A stretch of DNA of 64,000 nt from Halomonas alimentaria (GCF_009902005.1 NZ_WUTT01000001.1:224762-288761), one strand, 5' to 3'; shown: positions 21,672-29,445, counted from the stretch's first letter. Numbers and translations are program-made. Notes: generated from the letters alone by a model not told the origin.

Positions 21672-22381
21672 GTGCCTCGCCGATCCTGATCACCGGTGGT
21701 GCCCAGCGCCTGGGGCGTCACTGCGCGGAGCAGCTGGTCAACGACGGCCATCCGGTGATCATCAGCTACCGGCGTGAGCGGCCGGAGCTCGAAGAGCTGC
21801 GCGAGCGTGGCATCGTCACCCTGCAGGCGGACTTTGCCAGCGAGGCGGGCATCCTCGACTTCCTGGTGCGTCTCAGGGCCGAGACGCGCTCGCTGCGGGC
21901 CATCGTGCACAACGCCAGCGACTGGGCGCCGGACTCTACCGGACCCGAGGCGGGGGCCACCTTCGAGCGGCTCTTCCGTATCCATATGCTGGCGCCCTAC
22001 CTGATCAACCTGCATGCCCGCGAACTGCTCGAGGCGTGCAGTGAGCCCCAGCGCGATATCGTGCACATGACCGACTACGTGGTGCAGAAGGGCTCCAGGA
22101 AGCACGCCGCCTACGCCGCCAGCAAGGCCGGGCTCGATAATCTGACGCTGTCGTTCGCCGCCATGTACGCGCCCGACATCCAGGTCAACGCCATCGCCCC
22201 GGCGCTGATCATGTTGGGCGAGGGCGATGACGAGACCTACGCCGAGAAGGCCCGGGCCAAGTCGGTGATGCAGAAGGTGCCCGGCCCCGGAGTGATCTAC
22301 CAGACGCTGCGCTACCTGCTCGACAACCGTTATGTCACCGGTGCGACGCTACCCGTGGACGGCGGCCGCCATCTGCGCTGA
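21668..22381 (+). CDS. folM: Dihydromonapterin/dihydrofolate reductase FolM-type SDR
   Basis: The 237-residue short-chain dehydrogenase aligns by eye with E. coli FolM along its whole length. It has PILITGGAQRLG (NADPH-binding glycine motif), VIISYR, HNASDW, HMTDYVVQKGSRKHAAYAASKAGLDNLT (Tyr-x-x-x-Lys catalytic pair), VNAIAPALI and the C-terminal DGGRHLR. FolM reduces dihydromonapterin, a pterin cofactor for phenylalanine hydroxylase, and has some dihydrofolate reductase activity. It overlaps the flavin-reductase stop by four bases, so the two are probably co-translated. Confidence 0.88.
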   Translation: MSASPILITGGAQRLGRHCAEQLVNDGHPVIISYRRERPELEELRERGIVTLQADFASEAGILDFLVRLRAETRSLRAIVHNASDWAPDSTGPEAGATFERLFRIHMLAPYLINLHARELLEACSEPQRDIVHMTDYVVQKGSRKHAAYAASKAGLDNLTLSFAAMYAPDIQVNAIAPALIMLGEGDDETYAEKARAKSVMQKVPGPGVIYQTLRYLLDNRYVTGATLPVDGGRHLR

Positions 22382-22476
22382 ACCTGCGACTTTCGGTGTC
22401 GTGCCGAGGCGCGTGGACTTCGCTAGAATGGTGGCCACCCCAGACCCCAACCCTGACGCAATCGAAGGAGTGACAC

Positions 22477-22605
22477 ATGGCGGGACACGACGAGAACTTC
22501 CGTGACAGCAGCGGCCTGCTGTCCATCATCATGGGCCTGATCGTGCTGGTGGCCATGAGCTGCCTGCCGGCCACCATCGGCTGGTACCAGCTGTTTGCCG
22601 GCTGA
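22477..22605 (+). CDS. 42-residue single-pass membrane peptide of unknown function
   Basis: I do not recognise this gene. It encodes MAGHDENFRDSSG followed by one strongly hydrophobic segment (residues 14-34, LLSIIMGLIVLV...) and a short tail GWYQLFAG. An AAGGAG Shine-Dalgarno eight bases before ATG 22477 and a preceding TAGAAT (22424-22429) support expression. It is the first of three short frames between folM and the DAHP synthase gene. The tail holds W36, Y37 and F40, so a leader-peptide role is possible, but the membrane segment suggests a small protein. Confidence 0.6.
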   Translation: MAGHDENFRDSSGLLSIIMGLIVLVAMSCLPATIGWYQLFAG

Positions 22606-22665
22606 GTTGGCCTTGCCAGCCTTGCCGCTATGCGGCAGGATGAAGCGACTGCTCAGGAGAAACCG

Positions 22666-22794
22666 ATGATCGCATCCGCCACCCACCCATTCCGTCATCA
22701 CGCCGCGTGCGGCCGTGCGGAATCGGCGTGCGTGGCCGCGTGCGGCTTCTGGTATGGCTATTTTATGACCGGTGTGCCGGCGGCCATGTCCTGA
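22666..22794 (+). CDS. Aromatic leader peptide 1 (FWYGYF) upstream of DAHP synthase
   Basis: A 42-residue frame with a good Shine-Dalgarno (AGGAG, 22655-22659) six bases before ATG 22666. Residues 28-33 are Phe-Trp-Tyr-Gly-Tyr-Phe, a run containing all three aromatic amino acids. Its final codons form one arm of a stem (22771-22782 with 22811-22825), and a terminator-like hairpin follows at 22844-22880. This is the layout of a ribosome-mediated attenuator (compare trpL and pheL), placed in front of the first enzyme of aromatic synthesis. The function is inferred from layout and codon content. Confidence 0.62.
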   Translation: MIASATHPFRHHAACGRAESACVAACGFWYGYFMTGVPAAMS

Positions 22795-22825
22795 GCGCAA
22801 GACGCGACATCGCCGGAGGCACACC
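22771..22825 (+). promoter_or_regulatory. Attenuator stem overlapping the end of leader peptide 1
   Basis: GGTGTG (22771-22776) pairs with CACACC (22820-22825), and CCGGCG (22777-22782) with CGCCGG (22811-22816), leaving a 3-base bulge. The 5' arm starts seven bases after the last aromatic codon, so a ribosome stalled on FWYGYF would block it. The freed 3' arm can then pair GGAGGC (22815-22820) with GCCTCC (22836-22841). Confidence 0.45.
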
Positions 22826-22843
22826 CACCAGGGCCGCCTCCAC

Positions 22844-22880
22844 CAGAACCCCCGGACGGCAGCCCCGCCCGGGGGTTCTG
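22844..22880 (+). terminator. Terminator-like hairpin in the DAHP synthase leader
   Basis: A perfect 12-bp stem, CAGAACCCCCGG (22844-22855) with CCGGGGGTTCTG (22869-22880), and a 13-base loop. The T-run is weak (CGTTTC), as for other GC-rich stems in this window. It lies between leader peptides 1 and 2. Confidence 0.5.
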
Positions 22881-22925
22881 CGTTTCACGGCCCCCACACC
22901 ACAACCGACTTCGAGGAGAGAGACC

Positions 22926-23084
22926 ATGACCGCATCCATCGCCATCCGCCAGACCCGGGACTGTGTGGGCTATTACGGCTACTGGCGATTTAGCGAGCTG
23001 CGGTCGGTCCACTCCGCCACGTCCGACCGTAGCGAGATCGGTGGCACCCGACAGACACGATGTATGACCGCTACCCGGAGTTGA
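22926..23084 (+). CDS. Aromatic leader peptide 2 (YYGYWRF) upstream of DAHP synthase
   Basis: A 52-residue frame with GAGGAG at 22913-22918 before ATG 22926. Residues 16-22 read YYGYWRF, a second cluster of Tyr, Trp and Phe codons (22971-22991). A hairpin (22997-23007 with 23023-23033) begins six bases after the last aromatic codon. The stop codon is seven bases before the DAHP synthase ATG, close enough for translational coupling. I recognise no protein family; the C-terminal half looks unconstrained, as in leader peptides. Regulation of the next gene is inferred. Confidence 0.58.
   Translation: MTASIAIRQTRDCVGYYGYWRFSELRSVHSATSDRSEIGGTRQTRCMTATRS
22997..23033 (+). promoter_or_regulatory. 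Hairpin with anti-Shine-Dalgarno loop before the DAHP synthase gene
   Basis: An 11-bp stem (one G-T pair) spans 22997-23007 and 23023-23033. Its loop contains ACTCCG (23011-23016), the exact complement of CGGAGT (23076-23081), which covers the ribosome binding site of the DAHP synthase gene. A paused ribosome on the YYGYWRF codons would melt the stem and change loop access. Confidence 0.42.
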
Positions 23085-23091
23085 TGACACC

Positions 23092-24156
23092 ATGAACGCT
23101 ACGCTTGCCGCCGTGAACCTGAACGAATCCCAGCGACCCGCCGCCAACCCCGCTCGAGCGCTGCCCTCCCCGGGGGAGCTGACCCGCGAGCTGCCGCTCT
23201 CCGCCGACCTGTCGCGTCGCCTCGAGAACCAGCGCCACGCCGTCCACGATATCCTCGCCGGCCGCGATGATCGCCTGCTGGTGGTGGTCGGTCCCTGTTC
23301 CATCCACGACCCCCAGGCGGCGCTGGAGTATGCCCACCGGCTGGCGGAGCTGGCCGCACGGGTGGAGGACCGCCTGCTGCCGGTGATGCGTGTCTATGTG
23401 GAGAAGCCCCGCACCACCGTGGGCTGGAAGGGGTTGGCCTACGACCCCGACCTGGACGGCAGCGGCGACATGGCCCGCGGCCTCGAGGTCTCGAGACGGC
23501 TGATGCGCGATGTGGCCGCGCTGGGATTGCCGGTGGCCACCGAGTTGCTGCAGCCGATGCTGGCCCCCTATCTCGAGGACCTGCTCTCCTGGGTGGCGAT
23601 CGGTGCCCGTACTACCGAGTCCCAGCTGCACCGTGAACTGGCCAGCGGTCTCGCGGCGGCGGTGGGCTTCAAGAACGCGACCGGCGGTGATATCGGCGTG
23701 GCCCTGGATGCCATGCGCGCCGCCGCCCACCCCCACAGCCATTTCGGCATGGATTCCGAGGGACGGCCGGTGATCCGTGATACCGCCGGCAATCCCCATA
23801 CCCAGCTGGTGCTGCGCGGCGGTCACGGCGAGCCCAACTACCAGGCGCACCACGTCCAGGCGGCACGTCGCGCCCTGGAGGAGGCCGACCTCTCGCCGCG
23901 GCTGATGGTCGACTGCAGCCACGCCAACGCCCGCAAGGATCACCGCCGCCAGAGTGAGGTGCTGCTCGACGTGCTGGCCCAGCGACAGGCCGGCGAGAGG
24001 GCGATCGCCGGGCTGATGCTGGAGAGTCACCTCCACGAGGGCAAGCAGGCGCTGGAGCCGGGGCGGCTGCGCCACGGGGTCTCGGTCACCGACGCCTGCA
24101 TCGGCTGGGAGACCACCGAACACCTGCTGCTCTCCGCCGCCGAGCGGTTGAGGTAA
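23092..24156 (+). CDS. Class I DAHP synthase (AroF/AroG/AroH family)
   Basis: This enzyme condenses phosphoenolpyruvate and erythrose 4-phosphate to DAHP, the first step of the shikimate pathway. The 354-residue product shows VVGPCSIHD, RVYVEKPRTTVGWKGL, IGARTTESQ.HRELASGL, GFKNATGGD, LRGGHGEPNY, MVDCSHANA and VTDACIGWE, all class I signatures. By eye, segments such as ATELLQP, DAMRAAAHPH, GNPH and MVDCSH resemble the Trp-sensitive AroH more than AroG or AroF, but I cannot fix the isozyme. Two aromatic leader peptides and hairpins upstream suggest control by aromatic aminoacyl-tRNA supply in addition to feedback inhibition. Confidence 0.95.
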   Translation: MNATLAAVNLNESQRPAANPARALPSPGELTRELPLSADLSRRLENQRHAVHDILAGRDDRLLVVVGPCSIHDPQAALEYAHRLAELAARVEDRLLPVMRVYVEKPRTTVGWKGLAYDPDLDGSGDMARGLEVSRRLMRDVAALGLPVATELLQPMLAPYLEDLLSWVAIGARTTESQLHRELASGLAAAVGFKNATGGDIGVALDAMRAAAHPHSHFGMDSEGRPVIRDTAGNPHTQLVLRGGHGEPNYQAHHVQAARRALEEADLSPRLMVDCSHANARKDHRRQSEVLLDVLAQRQAGERAIAGLMLESHLHEGKQALEPGRLRHGVSVTDACIGWETTEHLLLSAAERLR

Positions 24157-24281
24157 TACGCGAGGCTGATCCGGCGCCTCTCACGCTGGTGGTGGCGGCA
24201 TGGTGGCACCTGGGTCTGTACCCAGCATGGTGTTGTCGGGATAATGCCGACGATTGCCGATTCGCCACCCAGGAGCCCGTC

Positions 24282-24794
24282 ATGCCGTTCCAGTTCGAGG
24301 AGCACGATCCCGAGTCCTACCGCCGCAAGGGGCGGCTGATCAGCCTGGCCATGGCAGGCCAGCTGATCATCTTCGGGTTGGTGTTCGTGCAACTGCTGCA
24401 GGCCGCCTTCGACGGCGGCTTCTGGCTCAACGTGCTGGGCGTGGTGCTGGGGCTGGTGGCAACCAGCCTGGTGTTTGCAGCCCTGCGTGAGCGTCCCTGG
24501 ATGGCCGAGGTGCGTTACGCCTGGCAGCTCAAGCACCACCTCTCCCGGGTCAGCGGCTACCTGCCGGCGCTGCGCCGTGGCATGGCGGAGGACAACGCTA
24601 CCGCCCTGGACCTGCTGGCCTTCTACCACCAGGGCATGGCCCAGCTCGCCGAACTCAACGGGCGCACCCTGGATGACGACGCCGAGCTGCTTGCCGAGCG
24701 CGAGGTAGTGCGGGTGGCCCGCCGCGAACAAGGCCTGCCCGAGCGCGTCGATGGCCTGGACCCCCACGACCTGGCGGCCTTCCGCAGGGGCTGA
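24282..24794 (+). CDS. DUF3087 family membrane protein
   Basis: The 170-residue product matches the DUF3087 pattern as I remember it: a charged N-terminus (FEEHDPESYRRKGR), two hydrophobic segments (about residues 17-35 and 43-62) separated by a short loop, then a soluble helical tail with VRYAWQLKHHLSRV and LDLLAFYHQGMAQL. No function is known. AGGAG at 24271-24275 sits six bases before ATG 24282; an in-frame extension of 31 codons upstream crosses a likely -10 region (GATAAT, 24240-24245) and is not used. It may have its own promoter after the DAHP synthase gene. Confidence 0.82.
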   Translation: MPFQFEEHDPESYRRKGRLISLAMAGQLIIFGLVFVQLLQAAFDGGFWLNVLGVVLGLVATSLVFAALRERPWMAEVRYAWQLKHHLSRVSGYLPALRRGMAEDNATALDLLAFYHQGMAQLAELNGRTLDDDAELLAEREVVRVARREQGLPERVDGLDPHDLAAFRRG

Positions 24795-24844
24795 GTCCTG
24801 TCCAACCGCCTCGCGCAATCCCCTTGGGCGGGCGTTTCATCGCC

Positions 24845-24898
24845 CTGTCACCTTGCTTAACTAGCCTGTCCTCGTCCTGGAGGCGTCTTCACGCCTCC
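24845..24898 (+). promoter_or_regulatory. Upstream region of phoX: CTGTCA direct repeats and a leader hairpin
   Basis: CTGTCA (24845-24850) and CTGTCC (24866-24871) resemble PhoB half-sites but are 21 bases apart instead of 11 or 22, so a Pho box is only tentative. GGAGGCGT/ACGCCTCC (24879-24886 with 24891-24898) forms a perfect 8-bp hairpin with a CTTC loop before the phoX ribosome binding site. Confidence 0.3.
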
Positions 24899-24921
24899 CC
24901 CCATCCGACGAGGAGTCTCCC

Positions 24922-27036
24922 ATGAGCAAGGAAATCGAGGATCATCGCGTCCTTAACCCGGGCACCAATGAACCCTTTGCCTCCGTACTCGAGCGCCATG
25001 TCTCGCGGCGTAGCGTGATGCGCGGTGGCCTGGGTCTGGCTGCCGCCTCGATGCTGGGCTTCGGTGGCGCCGCCCAGGCGTTGGCAGCGAGCACTAACCA
25101 GAAGAAGACGCCGCTGAGCCTGGCCTTCGAGTCGATCGCCGGTTCGCGCACCGACGCCGTGGTGGTGCCTGAAGGGTACACCGCCCAGGTGCTGGTGCCC
25201 TGGGGCACGCCGCTCGCGGGCGAGGCAACGGATTGGAGCGGTGATCTCGCCATGACTGCCGAGCGTCAAGCGCAGAGCGTGGGCATGCATCACGATGGCA
25301 TGCACGGCTTTCCGCTGGACGAGGAGAGCGCCTCGCGGCGCTTCGTGCTGGCGCTCAACAACGAGTACATCGACCAGCAGGCGCTGTGGGCGCCCCAGGG
25401 CGGTCCCACCAATGCCGAGGAGGGGGCTCGCCCCGCCGAGGAGTCGCGCACTGAGATTAACGCCCACGGCGTGACCCTGGTGGAGGTGAAGCGGGGCGAC
25501 GATGGTCGCTGGAGCCATGTGCAGGATTCGCCCTACAACCGCCGCTTCACCAGCGCGACCGAGATGGAGCTGGCTGGCCCGGTCGCCGGCAGCGACTACG
25601 TGAGGACCAAGTTCTCGCCGGAGGGACTCCTCACCCGCGGTACCAACAACAACTGCGGCAACGGCTTCACCCCCTGGGGCACCTACCTGGCCTGCGAAGA
25701 GAACTGGCCCAACATCTTCGTCAACACCGGCGAGCGTTTCGCCGACGACGCTCGCATCGGCATTCCCACCGAGCGTGGCCGTTACGGCTGGGAGACCTCA
25801 GCAGGCGACCCTTCCGAGCAGAACGACGAGTTTGCGCGCTTCGATATCACGCCGCGCGGTGCCGACGCTGGCCAGGACTACCGCAACGAAGCCCGCACCT
25901 TCGGCTACCAGGTGGAGATCGACCCCTACGATGGCAGCCGCCGTGCCGTGAAGCGTACCGCCCTGGGTCGCTTCCGCCACGAGGGCTGCTGGCTGGGCAA
26001 GCTCGAGCCCGGCAAGCCGGTGGTCTTCTACTCCGGCCACGACGCGCGCAACGAGTATATCTACAAGTTCGTCTCCGCTGCCGCCTGGGATCCGGCCGAT
26101 GCCAACCGCCCCGGTGCCAACTTCGATCGTCTGGCGATCGGCGCCAAGTATCTGGACGAGGGTACCCTCTACGTGGCGCGCTTCGATGCCGATGGCAGCG
26201 GTGAGTGGCTGCCCCTGACCCCGCAGGCACGGACCACCGATGGCCGTCGTCTCCACCAGGCCCTGGGGCTGGCTGCCGACGACCAGGCGGGCATCATCAT
26301 CAACACCTGCGACGCTGCCGATCTGATGGGTGCCACGCCCATGGACCGCCCCGAGTGGGCCAGCGTCGACCCCGCCTCCGGCGATGTCTATATCACCCTG
26401 ACCAACAACAGCAAACGCACCGAGGCGGGCAGCGAGGCGACCTATACCAACGAGGGGGGCGCCATCGATGAGCTCGGAGTGGGCTTTGCCACCGCACCAA
26501 TCAACGAAGCCAACCCACGCCCCGACAACGGCGCCGGGCATATCATCCGCTGGCGTGAAGGCAGCGATGAAATGCGTTTCGCCTGGGAGGTCTTCGTGTT
26601 CGGCGCCGCCGCCACCGACGGCGACAACCGCTCGGGCCTGACCGAGGCCAATCAGTTCGCCAGCCCCGATGGCCTGTGGTTTGACGATCGTGGCGATGGC
26701 CAGGGCATCCTGTGGATCCAGACCGACAACGGCTATGAAGGAGTTGCCGAGCATACCAACGACCAGCTGCTGGCGGTGGTGCCGGGTGCCCTGGAGGGCG
26801 GCGTGGTCACGCCCGAGAACCAGCAGCACCTCAAGCGCTTCGCCGTGGGGCCCAATGGCTGTGAGGTCACCGGGATCTTCGCCACCCCGGACAAGACCGC
26901 ACTGTTCATCAACATCCAGCATCCGGGCAACTGGCCGGCCTCCGAGGATGCCACGCGGGAGACTCAGGGCAGTGTTCGCCCGAGGGCCTCTACCGTGGTA
27001 ATCCAGAGGCAGGATGGCGGCCCGATCGCCGTCTGA
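24922..27036 (+). CDS. phoX: PhoX family (DUF839) alkaline phosphatase-like protein, Tat-exported
   Basis: PhoX enzymes are calcium- and iron-dependent phosphatases that release phosphate from organic esters in the periplasm or outside the cell. The 704-residue product carries a twin-arginine signal (SRRSVMRGG, RR at 29-30, hydrophobic stretch to about residue 56 AQALAA), so it should leave the cell folded through TatABC. Family segments include LTRGTNNNCGNGFTPWGTYLACEENW, GRFRHEGCW, FYSGHDARNEYIYKFVS and ASPDGLWFD. A GAGGAG ribosome site precedes the ATG. The exact substrate is unknown; many DUF839 proteins are annotated only as PhoX-like. Its 3' end has a hairpin and heptamer repeat. Confidence 0.87.
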   Translation: MSKEIEDHRVLNPGTNEPFASVLERHVSRRSVMRGGLGLAAASMLGFGGAAQALAASTNQKKTPLSLAFESIAGSRTDAVVVPEGYTAQVLVPWGTPLAGEATDWSGDLAMTAERQAQSVGMHHDGMHGFPLDEESASRRFVLALNNEYIDQQALWAPQGGPTNAEEGARPAEESRTEINAHGVTLVEVKRGDDGRWSHVQDSPYNRRFTSATEMELAGPVAGSDYVRTKFSPEGLLTRGTNNNCGNGFTPWGTYLACEENWPNIFVNTGERFADDARIGIPTERGRYGWETSAGDPSEQNDEFARFDITPRGADAGQDYRNEARTFGYQVEIDPYDGSRRAVKRTALGRFRHEGCWLGKLEPGKPVVFYSGHDARNEYIYKFVSAAAWDPADANRPGANFDRLAIGAKYLDEGTLYVARFDADGSGEWLPLTPQARTTDGRRLHQALGLAADDQAGIIINTCDAADLMGATPMDRPEWASVDPASGDVYITLTNNSKRTEAGSEATYTNEGGAIDELGVGFATAPINEANPRPDNGAGHIIRWREGSDEMRFAWEVFVFGAAATDGDNRSGLTEANQFASPDGLWFDDRGDGQGILWIQTDNGYEGVAEHTNDQLLAVVPGALEGGVVTPENQQHLKRFAVGPNGCEVTGIFATPDKTALFINIQHPGNWPASEDATRETQGSVRPRASTVVIQRQDGGPIAV

Positions 27037-27082
27037 CCCGGCTTCGCCGGGAGCTGTAAGCCGTAAGCCTTAAGCTGTAAGA
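27037..27082 (+). repeat. Hairpin plus four 7-nt repeats after phoX
   Basis: Directly after the stop codon, CCCGGC-TTC-GCCGGG (27037-27051) forms a hairpin. Then come AGCTGTA, AGCCGTA, AGCCTTA and AGCTGTA in exact 7-nt register (27052-27079). The block ends at the terminator at 27085. Confidence 0.75.
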
Positions 27083-27084
27083 AA

Positions 27085-27117
27085 AACCGCCCCGGCAGCC
27101 TGGCTGCCGGGGCGGTT
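27085..27117. terminator. Terminator between convergent phoX and ppk1
   Basis: AACCGCCCCGGCA (27085-27097) pairs with TGCCGGGGCGGTT (27105-27117) around a 7-base loop. On the minus strand the stem is followed by TTTT, so it is a good intrinsic terminator for ppk1; on the plus strand the T-run is poor. Confidence 0.75.
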
Positions 27118-27130
27118 GCGTTCATGCTGT

Positions 27131-27208
27131 CTTCGAGCTTCGAGCTTCGAGCTTCGAGCTTCGAGCTTCGAGCTTCGAGCTTCGAGCTTCGAGCTTCGAG
27201 CTTCGAGC
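27131..27208 (-). repeat. Eleven-copy heptamer array in the ppk1 3' UTR
   Basis: CTTCGAG is repeated 11 times without a mismatch (sense of ppk1: CTCGAAG). It lies between the ppk1 stop-codon hairpin and the terminator. Translated, the array reads the period RSSKLEA, which yields spurious proteins. Spacer-free 7-nt units exclude CRISPR. Confidence 0.95.
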
Positions 27209-27230
27209 GCCGGGCATAGCCCGGCGCTCG
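27204..27230 (-). other. 12-bp hairpin immediately after the ppk1 stop codon
   Basis: CGAGCGCCGGGC (27204-27215) pairs with GCCCGGCGCTCG (27219-27230) around ATA. It starts one base past the stop codon and merges with the heptamer array. The same stop-hairpin-array order is seen after phoX. Confidence 0.7.
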
Positions 27231-27231
27231 G

Positions 27232-29445
27232 TCAGGCCTTGGCGGCGTAGGCGTAGAGCAGTGTCTCCTGGGCGCTGATCGGTGCGGCGTCGCCGGGCTG
27301 CTGCTTGAGGTAGCTGCCGTCGGGCTGCAGCAGCCAGCTCTGACAGTTGTCCACCAGGTAGGTCTCCAGGTCCTTGCGCACTCGTGCCGCCAGCTTCTTG
27401 TCGAGCAGCGGGAAGCAGGTCTCCACGCGGTGGAACATGTTGCGGGTCATGAAGTCGGCACTGGAGGCCCACACCTCCGGCTTGCCGCCATTGTGGAAGT
27501 AGAAGACCCGGGTGTGCTCCAGGAAGCGGCCCACGATCGAGCGCACCCGGATATTCTCCGATACCCCGGGGACCCCGGGACGCAGGCAGCACTGGCCGCG
27601 GATGATCAGGTCGCACTCCACGCCGGCCTGGGAGGCACGGTAGAGCGCCTGGATCAGCTTCGGCTCGGTCAGCGAGTTGCACTTGACGATCAGGTGGGCG
27701 CGCTTGCCCTTGCGAGCCTCCACCGCCTCGCGCTCGATCATCGCCACCAGCCCTTCGTGCAGGGTGAAGGGGGCATGCAGCAGCGTCTCGATGCGCCGGG
27801 CCCGGCCCATGCCGGAGAGTTGCTGGAAGACCTGGTGAACGTCCTCGCAGAGGGTGGGGTTGGCGGTGAGCAGGCTGTAGTCGGTATAGAGCCGGGCAGT
27901 CTTGGAATGGTAATTGCCGGTGCCGAGATGCGCATAGTGGCGCAGCTTGTCCTTCTCGCGGCGGACGATATGCATCATCTTGGCGTGGGTCTTGTAGGCC
28001 ATCACGCCGTAGATGACGATGGCGCCGGCTTCCTGCAGCCGCGAGGCCAGCGACAGGTTGTCGGCCTCGTCGAAGCGCGCACGCAGCTCGATCACCACCG
28101 TGACCTCCTTGCCGCCTCGCGCAGCCTCCACCAGCGAATTGACGATGGGCGAATCGGCTCCGGTGCGGTAGAGGGTCTGCTTGATGGCCAGCACGCCCGG
28201 ATCCCGGGCGGCTTCCGAGAGCAGGTCCTCGACCGGCGCGAAGGACTGGAAGGGGTGATGCAGCAGCACATCGCCAGCGGCGATGGTGTCGAACAGGCTG
28301 CTCCCCTTGCCGAGGTTCTTGGGAAAGCCGGGGGTGAAGGGGCGGTAGAACATGTCGGGCAGGTCGACGTCACCGATCAGGGACATCATGCGGGTCAGGT
28401 TCACCGGGCCGTTGACCCGGTAGAGGTCCTCCTCCTCCAGCTCGAACTGCTTGAGCAGAAAGGTGGCGAGCTCCTCCGGGCAGGTATCGACCACCTCCAG
28501 GCGCACGCCGCTGCCGTAGCGGCGCGCCAGCAGCTCGCCGCGCAGCGCCGAGGCCAGGTCCGAGACCTCCTCGGGGTCCACCGACATGTCGGCGTTGCGG
28601 GTCAGGCGGAACTGGTAGCAGCCGCGCACCGTCATGCCCGGGAACAGCTCCTCGGCGTGGGCATGGATCATCGAGGAGAGGAACACGGCCTCCTTGAAGC
28701 CCTCGTCGCAGAGTTCCGGCGGCATCTTGATCACCCGGGGCAGCGAGCGTGGTGCCGGCAGGATCGCCAGGCCCCCTTCACGGCCGAAGGCGTCCTTGCC
28801 CTCGAGTTTGACGATGAAGTTGAGGCTCTTGTTGACCAGCCGCGGAAAGGGGTGGGAGGGGTCCAGCCCGATTGGGCTGATCACCGGCATGATCTCCCCC
28901 TCGAAGTAGTCGCGAACCCAGGCGCGCTGGGCCTTGGTCCAGTCGCTGCGGCGCCGGAAACGCAGCTTCTTCTCCAGCAGCGCCGGCAGCAGCACCTCGT
29001 TGAGGATCTGGTACTGGCGTTCGATCTGTTCATGGGCGATCGTCGAGATCTCGCTGAGCACCGCCCGTGGCGAGCGGCCGTCGGCCCCGGTGCTGGCGTC
29101 GCCCAGGGCCAGCTGGTGCTTGAGCCCGGCGACCCGGATCTCGAAGAACTCGTCCAGGTTCGACGAGAAGATCAGCAGGAACATCAGCCGGTTGAGCAGC
29201 GGGTGCGACTCGTCCAGGGCCTGCTCGAGTACCCGGATATTGAACTGCAGGTGGGAGAGTTCGCGGTTGAAGTAGAGGGAGGGGTCGCTCAGGTCCGCGT
29301 CGGCCTGGGGCTTGGCCTTGGGCTTGATGCCGGCGCGGGTCTGGTTGAGGCGCGGGGTCGGGATATCGACCCCGCTCTCCTCACCGATCGGGCCACTCAG
29401 TTGCTGCATCACGGCGGGGACGTTTTCGGGACTGCGGTCTTCCAT
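27232..29445 (-). CDS. ppk1: Polyphosphate kinase 1
   Basis: PPK1 polymerises the gamma-phosphate of ATP into inorganic polyphosphate. The 737-residue product has the N-domain ([16 protein letters not shown]), the head domain and two phospholipase D-like C domains with [12 protein letters not shown] (autophosphorylated His region), [17 protein letters not shown] and [12 protein letters not shown] 29445 (MEDRSPENV) is chosen because GGAGAG precedes it and it clears hemB; a frame extended to 29565 would overlap hemB. The first ~60 residues before YFNRELSH are longer than in E. coli and look disordered. hemB lies 47 bases upstream and is probably co-transcribed, as in Pseudomonas. Confidence 0.95.
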   Translation of the reverse strand: MEDRSPENVPAVMQQLSGPIGEESGVDIPTPRLNQTRAGIKPKAKPQADADLSDPSLYFNRELSHLQFNIRVLEQALDESHPLLNRLMFLLIFSSNLDEFFEIRVAGLKHQLALGDASTGADGRSPRAVLSEISTIAHEQIERQYQILNEVLLPALLEKKLRFRRRSDWTKAQRAWVRDYFEGEIMPVISPIGLDPSHPFPRLVNKSLNFIVKLEGKDAFGREGGLAILPAPRSLPRVIKMPPELCDEGFKEAVFLSSMIHAHAEELFPGMTVRGCYQFRLTRNADMSVDPEEVSDLASALRGELLARRYGSGVRLEVVDTCPEELATFLLKQFELEEEDLYRVNGPVNLTRMMSLIGDVDLPDMFYRPFTPGFPKNLGKGSSLFDTIAAGDVLLHHPFQSFAPVEDLLSEAARDPGVLAIKQTLYRTGADSPIVNSLVEAARGGKEVTVVIELRARFDEADNLSLASRLQEAGAIVIYGVMAYKTHAKMMHIVRREKDKLRHYAHLGTGNYHSKTARLYTDYSLLTANPTLCEDVHQVFQQLSGMGRARRIETLLHAPFTLHEGLVAMIEREAVEARKGKRAHLIVKCNSLTEPKLIQALYRASQAGVECDLIIRGQCCLRPGVPGVSENIRVRSIVGRFLEHTRVFYFHNGGKPEVWASSADFMTRNMFHRVETCFPLLDKKLAARVRKDLETYLVDNCQSWLLQPDGSYLKQQPGDAAPISAQETLLYAYAAKA

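Noticed and set aside
22707..22925. Frame reading through from 22707 into leader peptide 2
   Set aside because: It has no ribosome site at its start and runs through the terminator-like stem. Only the part from ATG 22926 has a Shine-Dalgarno site.
24845..24871. Pho box upstream of phoX
   Set aside because: Only two imperfect CTGTC half-sites at a wrong spacing. It is kept as a low-confidence region and not claimed as PhoB control.
27131..27208. Regular repeat considered as a CRISPR array
   Set aside because: Units are 7 nt with no spacers, and there are no cas genes in the window.
27122..27682. Frame on the minus strand ending in repeated RSSKLEA units
   Set aside because: It overlaps ppk1 in another frame and its repetitive tail is the heptamer array, so it is not a gene.
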